A DNA stretch of 64,000 nucleotides from CAYTMY01 sp964618075 (lineage in GTDB: Bacteria; Bacillota; Clostridia; Eubacteriales; Anaerofustaceae). Of this stretch, positions 28,665 to 34,997 are shown in pieces (positions within the stretch are counted from its first letter, which is position 1; each line of letters begins with the position of its first letter). Made by a program: the position numbers and the translations under genes. The notes below the pieces were generated by a model. It ran no database searches. It saw only the letters and a program-made list of their open reading frames with translations, and was not told the origin of the DNA. The DNA lies in contig CAZTZO010000004.1 of the NCBI GenBank assembly GCA_964618075.1, positions 1 through 64,000 of the forward strand, given 5' to 3'.

Positions 28665-29732
28665 ATGAATATTACATCTATATTGTGTCCGAATATAATA
28701 GGTCTTTTGTGCCTTTTTATACTGCTTTTGTTTACGCGCTCCAATTACTACCTTGAGAAAAATAAGCTGCGCCTTTTTAATATTGCAGCACTGATAAATA
28801 TGCTCATCATTCTTCTGGAAGTAGCGGACTACGCTCTTTCAGTTTCAATTATAAAAAATGCTTATATCTTCAGGCGTATTACAACGGCAAGCGCCTTTGC
28901 TTTGACTCCTGTTTTCGCAATGGTGATATGCTCTGTTCCCAAGAAGGAAAAACAGGGGAAATGGTGGTATATTCCTGCTGCGATAAATGTTATTTTAAGC
29001 TACGCAAGCTGTTTTTCAGGACATATGTTTTACATTTCCTCGGAAAATATATATTCAAGAGGCGCACTTTTTTATGTAATGATAATAATATGCTGTTTTT
29101 ATCTTGCACTTCTCATTTTAAATTCATTTAGCAAAACGCAGGGAACTCGAAAAAATGAGAACCTGTTTCTTATAAGTATTGTTTTTATAATAATCCTGTG
29201 CAACTACCTTGAAATTATTCACGCATTTTTCTTCCTTACATGGAACTGCTGCGCAATGCTGTTGTTATCTTATTACTTATACCTTCACCTTCAGTATTTT
29301 AAGCTCGATCCTCTTACAAAGGTTTACAACAGGAATATGTTCAACAGTGAAATTAACGCCTTGCATCGATGCAGCAATGTGGGGATATTATCATTTGATT
29401 TAAACGGGCTTAAAGCCGTCAATGACAAATACGGTCACGAAAAGGGAGACGAATATATCATTATCTCCTCCCGGCTTATTAACAAATGCTTTTTAGATTA
29501 CGGCAGTCTATTTCGCATTGGCGGGGACGAATTTGTCGTTATTATGAAAAACACAAGCGAAGCTATAATTCAAAACGCAATCAAGGCATTTGAGGACGAG
29601 ATGAAAAAAGGAGAAGTTTCAATCGCATGCGGATATTGCTTCTACCCAAGAGTAACCGACGTACAGCAAATGCTTCGAATAGCGGACGAGGCAATGTACG
29701 AAAACAAAAGAGACTGGCTTAATAACCGATAA
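28665..29732 (+). CDS. Membrane-bound diguanylate cyclase (GGDEF)
   Basis: A 355-residue protein. Residues 1 to about 210 contain six or seven hydrophobic segments resembling a 7TM sensor; the GGDEF domain follows (about 205-355) with DPLTKVYNR, DLNGLKAVND, GHEKGDE and an intact FRIGGDEF signature. It should make c-di-GMP from GTP. The RxxD inhibitory site expected just before GGDEF is not present (the segment reads LDYGSLFRI), so product inhibition may be weak. The ATG at 28665 has AGAAGG at a good distance; a GTG two codons earlier is less likely. The gene ends in front of a large bidirectional hairpin. Confidence 0.88.
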   Translation: MNITSILCPNIIGLLCLFILLLFTRSNYYLEKNKLRLFNIAALINMLIILLEVADYALSVSIIKNAYIFRRITTASAFALTPVFAMVICSVPKKEKQGKWWYIPAAINVILSYASCFSGHMFYISSENIYSRGALFYVMIIICCFYLALLILNSFSKTQGTRKNENLFLISIVFIIILCNYLEIIHAFFFLTWNCCAMLLLSYYLYLHLQYFKLDPLTKVYNRNMFNSEINALHRCSNVGILSFDLNGLKAVNDKYGHEKGDEYIIISSRLINKCFLDYGSLFRIGGDEFVVIMKNTSEAIIQNAIKAFEDEMKKGEVSIACGYCFYPRVTDVQQMLRIADEAMYENKRDWLNNR

Positions 29733-29760
29733 AACATGCTTTTTAATATATTTTCGACTA

Positions 29761-29814
29761 TAAGTAAGTGCTAAAAAAGCAGACAAAATTGTCTGCTTTT
29801 TTAGCACTTACTTA
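29761..29814. terminator. Bidirectional terminator with 25-bp perfect stem
   Basis: Perfect inverted repeat of 25 bp (29761-29785 and 29790-29814) around AAAT. Internal A6 and T6 runs let it work in both directions between the convergent GGDEF and methyltransferase genes. Confidence 0.88.
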
Positions 29815-29832
29815 GCCGCATATAGCGTATAT

Positions 29833-30822
29833 TTATTTGAATACTACCTTGCTGTAGTCGTCGATAGCCTGAGTCGTAGCGTCGTAAACTCCGGGGAATG
29901 TCGAATATGCGCCGCCCTGAGAAGCGCTCGGGATAAAGTGATATTTGCCGCAAGCGTCGCACGCCTCCTTGACTTCCTTTTCAACAACCTCCTTTGTCCA
30001 GCCCTCATAATCAATTTTTGCGCTGTCGATACCGCCCATAAAGGTGATGTCCTTGCCGTACTTCTTTATAAGTGCGGGGATATCGTTTGTAGTCATAACT
30101 CCCTGCCATACCGAAATGCCCATGTCTATCATATCGGGTACTAAGGTTGCTGCATATGAGTCTGAGTGGTGTACTATCATGTTCGCTCCGCGAGATTTGT
30201 AGTAGCCGTATATTTTCTTGTATGCGGGAAGGAAGAATTCCTCAAACATGTCGGGTGACATGAATGTTGAACGCTGGCTGCCCCAGTCGTCGTGGTGGAA
30301 TACGCCGTCGGGCTTCATGTAGTCGCAGATGTTCTCCGCTAGCTTAAGCTCCCACTCTGTGTAGAAGTCGATAAGCTCATGCATATGTTCGGGTTCATCG
30401 TAGAAAGCCATAAGGCAATTTTGTATTTCCATAAGGTAGTGGCACTGCTCAAACACGCCGGGTGCTATAAAGGGCATTACGTACTGCTCGTTTCTGTCAA
30501 TAGCTTCCGCCTGCTTGATGAACGGCTCCCACTCTTTTTCGCCGAACTTGCAGTTGGGTTCTTTTACATAGTCTCTCCAGTGTGTGATGTCCTTGATGAC
30601 TATCGTTTCGGGCGTATGTACGGGGAAGGCTGCGGGTGTTCCCTCGGGAAATGATTTAACTACTCCCCAAAGGTTCTTTACGTTGTGCTCTCCCTTTTTA
30701 GGCGCCGGGTTTGAAGCGACAAACGGGTGCATGAGAATCGCAAAGGCTTCGTACTGATTTACAAATCTGTCGGGATTCCCGCCCTTCATCGTTTCGATAA
30801 GGTTCTGTTTTTTAGTCAACAT
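29833..30822 (-). CDS. UroD-like methyltransferase I, copy A (corrinoid-dependent demethylation)
   Basis: A 329-residue TIM-barrel protein of the uroporphyrinogen-decarboxylase superfamily branch that includes MtaA/MtbA and the acetogen O-demethylase MT I proteins. It would transfer a methyl group from a methylated substrate to the corrinoid protein. The usual Zn motif H-x-C is H-S-D here (HHSDSYA), and the later Cys position reads FIPSASQG. Residues 1-266 are identical to copy B; 13 differences lie in the last 61 residues, including QGGAY versus QGLPM. The start at 30822 follows CAGGAGGAAA; the frame reaches further upstream but is non-coding there. It has its own promoter, so expression may differ from copy B. 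Substrate unknown. Confidence 0.85.
   Translation of the reverse strand: MLTKKQNLIETMKGGNPDRFVNQYEAFAILMHPFVASNPAPKKGEHNVKNLWGVVKSFPEGTPAAFPVHTPETIVIKDITHWRDYVKEPNCKFGEKEWEPFIKQAEAIDRNEQYVMPFIAPGVFEQCHYLMEIQNCLMAFYDEPEHMHELIDFYTEWELKLAENICDYMKPDGVFHHDDWGSQRSTFMSPDMFEEFFLPAYKKIYGYYKSRGANMIVHHSDSYAATLVPDMIDMGISVWQGVMTTNDIPALIKKYGKDITFMGGIDSAKIDYEGWTKEVVEKEVKEACDACGKYHFIPSASQGGAYSTFPGVYDATTQAIDDYSKVVFK
30023..30813. repeat. Direct repeat unit 1 (791 bp, identical)
   Basis: By eye base-for-base identical to 31186-31976 (offset 1163). It covers codons 1-266 of the methyltransferase apart from a few bases at the start codon, and ends sharply at both sides. Confidence 0.9.
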
Positions 30823-30901
30823 TTCGATTTCCTCCTGAAAATGATTGTATTTGAAAGACGTACTTCGTCTGCTCAAATCCGAAATTGTTATTGAATATAT
30901 C

Positions 30902-30961
30902 ATTATATATTCTACCACAGTATAACACAAAGCAGAGCAAAAGTATGCTCTGCTTTGTGTT
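30902..30961 (-). promoter_or_regulatory. Hairpin and promoter in front of methyltransferase copy A
   Basis: A perfect 16-bp inverted repeat (30924-30939 / 30946-30961) follows copy B. Overlapping its minus-strand 3' arm is TTGTGT (30925-30930), 17 nt, TATAAT (30902-30907), a good promoter for copy A about 80 nt before its ATG. The T-run lies on the plus-strand side of the hairpin, so as a terminator for copy B it is only moderate. Confidence 0.65.
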
Positions 30962-30995
30962 TTTTTATACAATCAATTATCGGTGAAAATATTGA

Positions 30996-31985
30996 TTACT
31001 TAAATACTACCTTGCTGTAGTCGTTGATAGCGTCTGTAAGAGCATCATATACTCCGGGGAATGTGCTCATAGGAAGTCCCTGTGAGGCGCTCGGGATAAA
31101 GTGATATTTGCCGCAATCATCGCAGGCTTCCTTGACCTTCTGCTCGACTATTTCCTTTGTCCAGCCTTCAAAATCAACTTCCGCACTGTCGATACCGCCC
31201 ATAAAGGTGATGTCCTTGCCGTACTTCTTTATAAGTGCGGGGATATCGTTTGTAGTCATAACTCCCTGCCATACCGAAATGCCCATGTCTATCATATCGG
31301 GTACTAAGGTTGCTGCATATGAGTCTGAGTGGTGTACTATCATGTTCGCTCCGCGAGATTTGTAGTAGCCGTATATTTTCTTGTATGCGGGAAGGAAGAA
31401 TTCCTCAAACATGTCGGGTGACATGAATGTTGAACGCTGGCTGCCCCAGTCGTCGTGGTGGAATACGCCGTCGGGCTTCATGTAGTCGCAGATGTTCTCC
31501 GCTAGCTTAAGCTCCCACTCTGTGTAGAAGTCGATAAGCTCATGCATATGTTCGGGTTCATCGTAGAAAGCCATAAGGCAATTTTGTATTTCCATAAGGT
31601 AGTGGCACTGCTCAAACACGCCGGGTGCTATAAAGGGCATTACGTACTGCTCGTTTCTGTCAATAGCTTCCGCCTGCTTGATGAACGGCTCCCACTCTTT
31701 TTCGCCGAACTTGCAGTTGGGTTCTTTTACATAGTCTCTCCAGTGTGTGATGTCCTTGATGACTATCGTTTCGGGCGTATGTACGGGGAAGGCTGCGGGT
31801 GTTCCCTCGGGAAATGATTTAACTACTCCCCAAAGGTTCTTTACGTTGTGCTCTCCCTTTTTAGGCGCCGGGTTTGAAGCGACAAACGGGTGCATGAGAA
31901 TCGCAAAGGCTTCGTACTGATTTACAAATCTGTCGGGATTCCCGCCCTTCATCGTTTCGATAAGGTTCTGTTTTTTGGTTAACAT
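30996..31985 (-). CDS. UroD-like methyltransferase I, copy B
   Basis: A 329-residue paralogue of copy A and identical to it over residues 1-266. The C-terminus differs (for example SASQGLPMSTFPG), in the region that in related UroD-type methyltransferases carries the second metal ligand. The predicted role is methyl transfer from a methylated compound to the corrinoid protein encoded upstream. GGGAGGAAGAAAAG precedes the ATG. It follows the methyl-THF methyltransferase gene by 124 bp, across a hairpin, and is most simply the third gene of the corrinoid-protein operon. An alternative is methyl transfer to a thiol, as with MtaA, but the lack of H-x-C argues against a standard thiol-activating zinc site. 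Confidence 0.85.
   Translation of the reverse strand: MLTKKQNLIETMKGGNPDRFVNQYEAFAILMHPFVASNPAPKKGEHNVKNLWGVVKSFPEGTPAAFPVHTPETIVIKDITHWRDYVKEPNCKFGEKEWEPFIKQAEAIDRNEQYVMPFIAPGVFEQCHYLMEIQNCLMAFYDEPEHMHELIDFYTEWELKLAENICDYMKPDGVFHHDDWGSQRSTFMSPDMFEEFFLPAYKKIYGYYKSRGANMIVHHSDSYAATLVPDMIDMGISVWQGVMTTNDIPALIKKYGKDITFMGGIDSAEVDFEGWTKEIVEQKVKEACDDCGKYHFIPSASQGLPMSTFPGVYDALTDAINDYSKVVFK
31186..31976. repeat. Direct repeat unit 2 (791 bp, identical)
   Basis: Second copy of the block at 30023-30813. The flanking sequence, including both intergenic regions and the 3' ends of the genes, is clearly different. Confidence 0.9.
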
Positions 31986-32032
31986 TGTACTTTTCTTCCT
32001 CCCTGAAATATTGTTGATATATTACATATACG

Positions 32033-32073
32033 CTTTATTAAGGAGTATTATTTTTATAGTCCTCCTTATAAAG
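32033..32073. other. Intergenic hairpin between MT2 and methyltransferase copy B
   Basis: Stem CTTTATTAAGGAG / CTCCTTATAAAG, 12 pairs with one bulged base and a loop of about 16. It has no T-run and is likely an mRNA-processing or stability element within the operon. Confidence 0.5.
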
Positions 32074-32109
32074 CATAAAAGTACCTGAATTTGTTTTCTC
32101 TTCTTTTTC

Positions 32110-32916
32110 TTATTTAGCTACCGGTCCGAAGATGCCTTCTCTGTATGCGGTGATATATTCCATACACATTTCGTCAAGTCCGAGGCAGGCTTCCGCTGCG
32201 AATATCATACCCATCATGTCTCTGTTCAAGGGGTCGAGAACTGCGGAGTCCATACCGGCCTTCATGGCAAGTACGACAAACGCCTGGTTGACGAGCTTTC
32301 TTACGGGCAGGTTGAAGGAGATGTTGCTGACAGCGCCTGTGATGTGGATATCGGGGTATCTTCCCTTGATATTGCTCATAACCTCTTCGACCATCGCTAT
32401 ACCGTCATCGCTTGTGCAAAGCATTTCAACAAGCGGATCGATGTGGATTCTGTTTGGCTTGATGCCGTATTTTTCGGCTTCTGCCATTATCTCGTCGAAT
32501 ACCGTTATTCTGTCTGCCGCCGTCTTGGGTATACCGCTGTTTCCGTTAAGAAGCGCAACTACCTCCCATTTCGTATCGGCTATCACGGGGAATACCGTGT
32601 CCATTTTATCGCCTTCGCCGCTTACCGAGTTGATAAGTCCGGGCTTCTTGCAATACTGCATACATTCAACGCAGGTGTGTGCGTTGGGGCTGTCGAGCGC
32701 TATGGGTGTATCCGTTACTTCCTGTACAAGGTCGATGAGCCATTTCATCGTTGCTACTTCGATATCGTCCTCCACTGACGCGCATACGTCTATGAAGGTT
32801 GCTCCCGCTTCCGACTGTGCCTTGGCAAGCTTGCGGATGTGATCAGCGTCCTTTGCCGCTATAGCCTTGGCAACGCTCGGTATGGAGCCGTTGATCTTTT
32901 CACCAATAATAATCAT
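32110..32916 (-). CDS. Methyltetrahydrofolate:corrinoid protein methyltransferase (MT2), second copy
   Basis: A 268-residue pterin-binding methyltransferase, paralogous to 158-967. Shared blocks are MIIIGEKING, LDSPN, INSVSGEGDK, HIDPLVEML and SNISFNLPVRK. It should pass the methyl group from the methylated corrinoid protein to THF, forming methyl-THF. It lies between the corrinoid-protein gene (upstream) and the two UroD-like methyltransferases, so this locus holds all three catalytic parts of an acetogen-type demethylase. GGAGGAAA precedes the ATG. Relative to the other copy it has LINSVSGEG for MVNSVNEEG and FIDVCAS for FLDCAPS. Confidence 0.9.
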   Translation of the reverse strand: MIIIGEKINGSIPSVAKAIAAKDADHIRKLAKAQSEAGATFIDVCASVEDDIEVATMKWLIDLVQEVTDTPIALDSPNAHTCVECMQYCKKPGLINSVSGEGDKMDTVFPVIADTKWEVVALLNGNSGIPKTAADRITVFDEIMAEAEKYGIKPNRIHIDPLVEMLCTSDDGIAMVEEVMSNIKGRYPDIHITGAVSNISFNLPVRKLVNQAFVVLAMKAGMDSAVLDPLNRDMMGMIFAAEACLGLDEMCMEYITAYREGIFGPVAK

Positions 32917-33072
32917 CTGATTTCCTCCGATATAAATATGTTTTAGCAGAATTTACTGGTTTTATCAGTAAATATTTGATTGTCTTTATATTATACATTA
33001 TTTCTTCTAAATTGAAAATACATTTTAAAAGAAAAATCAAACCATGCCCTATAATATAAGCGTAAAGTATAT

Positions 33073-33103
33073 TACAAGGGCACTAAAAACTAATGCCCTT
33101 GTA
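33073..33103. other. Intergenic hairpin downstream of the corrinoid-protein gene
   Basis: Stem TACAAGGGCA / TGCCCTTGTA, 10 bp, 11-nt loop, followed on the minus strand by an AT-rich but not T-rich stretch. It lies 28 nt after the stop codon and may stabilise the corrinoid-protein mRNA or partly end transcription. Confidence 0.55.
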
Positions 33104-33130
33104 TTAATCATATTCTATTCAAATATAAGC

Positions 33131-33760
33131 TTATGCAATAAGCTCTTTAGCCTTTGTTGCGGCTGTTCCTGCGTCAACTGCATAACCGTCTGCGCCGATC
33201 TCATCTGCAAATGCCTGAGTTATGGGCGCTCCGCCTACGAGCATCTTGAAGCCTGTAAGACCGCTTGCTTTGATAGCTGCCGCCGCACTCTTCATTGCGG
33301 GCATCGTCGTCGTAAGAAGTGCCGAAAGGGCAACGATCTTTACGTCGGGATTTGCTTTTATCGCTTCGATGAATTTTTCTTCGGGTACGTCAACGCCGAG
33401 GTCGATCATATCGAATCCGGCTGCGCCGATCATCATGGAAACGAGGTTCTTGCCTATGTCGTGAAGGTCGCCCGCTACCGTACCGATGATGCACTTACCG
33501 AGTGATGAACCGCCTCCTGCTGCGAGTAACGGTGTAAGAACTTCAACGCCCTTTGACATTGTTCTTGCGGCTATGAGCATTTCGGGAACGAAGATTTCTC
33601 CTGCTGAGAATTTGTTACCTACGATACCCATCGCGTCGATCATCGCCCGAAGAATTTCGTTTGCGCTGCTGCCTTCGTCAAGTGCTCCCTGAACAAGGTC
33701 TGCTACGATCTTTGTTTTACCGTTTTCAACGGCCGTTGCTACTTCATTGATTTTTGCCAT
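33131..33760 (-). CDS. Methyl-accepting corrinoid protein (MtvC/MtaC-like)
   Basis: A 209-residue protein with an N-terminal helical cap (about 1-85) and a Rossmann-like B12-binding domain. GDLHDIGKNLV carries the lower axial ligand His100 (D-x-H-x-x-G); LSALLTT and MLVGGAPIT are the other binding loops. It carries the methyl group between methyltransferase I and methyltransferase II. It is the first gene after the LysR regulator, with a strong GGGAGGTAA site, fitting the high expression these carriers need. Reactivation after accidental oxidation would require the RACo-like protein at 1455-3233. Confidence 0.94.
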   Translation of the reverse strand: MAKINEVATAVENGKTKIVADLVQGALDEGSSANEILRAMIDAMGIVGNKFSAGEIFVPEMLIAARTMSKGVEVLTPLLAAGGGSSLGKCIIGTVAGDLHDIGKNLVSMMIGAAGFDMIDLGVDVPEEKFIEAIKANPDVKIVALSALLTTTMPAMKSAAAAIKASGLTGFKMLVGGAPITQAFADEIGADGYAVDAGTAATKAKELIA

Positions 33761-33810
33761 AATATTAGTTTACCTCCCTTTGATTTGCGGCGTATGCCGT
33801 ACTAAACTAA

Positions 33811-33887
33811 TTTACATTTTTATTGTAAACCAAAAAAAAATTTTGTAAATTATCAAATTTTCAACAGGTATGTAACCCAAATTTACA
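33811..33887. promoter_or_regulatory. Cluster of TTTACA/TGTAAA dyads upstream of the corrinoid operon
   Basis: Two inverted repeats: TTTACATTTTTATTGTAAA at 33811-33829 and TGTAACCCAAATTTACA at 33871-33887, with a single TTGTAAAT at 33843-33850 between them. Each contains a T-N11-A core as used by LysR-type proteins, and the LysR gene is adjacent. A possible promoter inside is GTTACA-N16-GATAAT on the minus strand (about 33850-33877). The same dyad type occurs at 3286-3302. Confidence 0.55.
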
Positions 33888-33928
33888 GCATTGCCCTAAA
33901 TTCAGAATATAAAAAATATTTGTCTGAT

Positions 33929-34858
33929 TTAAAGCCTTTTTTCGTTCTCTTCCATTCTGCGAAAGCTGTCCTTCAGGGAGGAAATGAAGAAGTTCACGAG
34001 AGGAGAAACGGGATATTTTTTCGAGCACGCCGCAATATAGCTCATTTTTACAGGCATACCGTCAGCATTTAGCGGCAAAGCCTTCAATTTTATATTGTCA
34101 TTCAAATGCTTATAACAGCCGAACTCTATATTTGTCGTAAAGCAAATATAATCCGTGTTTGCTACGGAGCCCAAGCGCATAAGAGCGCTGTCGGTATCGT
34201 AGAGTATGTCGTAATTATCTGTAATATATTCCTCAATAAAACGTGTGAGGTATTCATCGTTGCCGCTTACAACATGATAAGAGGCTAACATATCGCCCTG
34301 CACGCTTTTTTGCACAGCCAATTTATTTTTCTCATCACATGCGATACATACGCTGCAATCGCACAAAGGATAAATATGAAAATCCTTTTCCAATAAAGGT
34401 ATCTGCTCGTCATATGTCAAAAACAGCCCCATATTTGCTTCCCCCAGCTTTAAGCAAGCCTCTATATCCTCTGTAAGCGCGGTAGTCACGGAAAAATGAG
34501 TGTTCGGGAACTGGCGTTTTATGCTTATCATTTCCTGCTTGATGTTTACAAGAAGCTGCGTTTGCGTACTTATGAGCTTAACGCTTCCGTTGCCCAGAGG
34601 ATCCATAAGAGAACCGCTGTTTAATATATTATCCTTGTTTTTGAGCATTTCCAAAGCGAAGTTGTAGACAGTTTCGCCGGAATCAGTAAGTATGCAGCCC
34701 GAAGGTACGCGGTAAAAAAGGGTAACGCCTATTTCCTCTTCGAACATATTTATAGCCTTGCTTATCGCAGGATGCGACACATAGGACTCCTTCGCAACGG
34801 CGGACATGCTGCCTAACTGCGCTACTTTGACAAAATATTCTATTTGCGTAAGGTTCAT
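33929..34858 (-). CDS. LysR-family transcriptional regulator
   Basis: A 309-residue protein with an N-terminal winged helix-turn-helix (about 1-60: MNLTQIEYFVKVAQLGSMSA, VSHPAISKAI) and a C-terminal effector-binding domain (about 90-295). The helix sequence HPAISKAINMFEEEIG fits the LysR recognition helix. GGAGAAATAAT precedes the ATG. It lies upstream of, and in the same direction as, the corrinoid operon, with 168 bp of dyad-rich DNA between them; most LysR regulators are divergent from their targets, so this tandem order is slightly unusual. The natural candidate effector is the methylated substrate of the methyltransferases. Confidence 0.92.
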   Translation of the reverse strand: MNLTQIEYFVKVAQLGSMSAVAKESYVSHPAISKAINMFEEEIGVTLFYRVPSGCILTDSGETVYNFALEMLKNKDNILNSGSLMDPLGNGSVKLISTQTQLLVNIKQEMISIKRQFPNTHFSVTTALTEDIEACLKLGEANMGLFLTYDEQIPLLEKDFHIYPLCDCSVCIACDEKNKLAVQKSVQGDMLASYHVVSGNDEYLTRFIEEYITDNYDILYDTDSALMRLGSVANTDYICFTTNIEFGCYKHLNDNIKLKALPLNADGMPVKMSYIAACSKKYPVSPLVNFFISSLKDSFRRMEENEKRL

Positions 34859-34997
34859 TTATTATTTCTCCGTTAAGCATCAAATGCTTTCACTTAATTT
34901 AAGATATTTATTAATTATATCATATTATTTGAAATTATGCGTTCTTTTTCGTGCTTATCAAAACTTCTGTTCTAATCGTATGCTTTTTTATAAAAGC

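Noticed and set aside
29761..29814. 25-bp perfect inverted repeat as an insertion-sequence end or attachment site
   Set aside because: It lies between two convergent genes, has A and T runs in the right places and no flanking direct repeats; a bidirectional terminator explains it.
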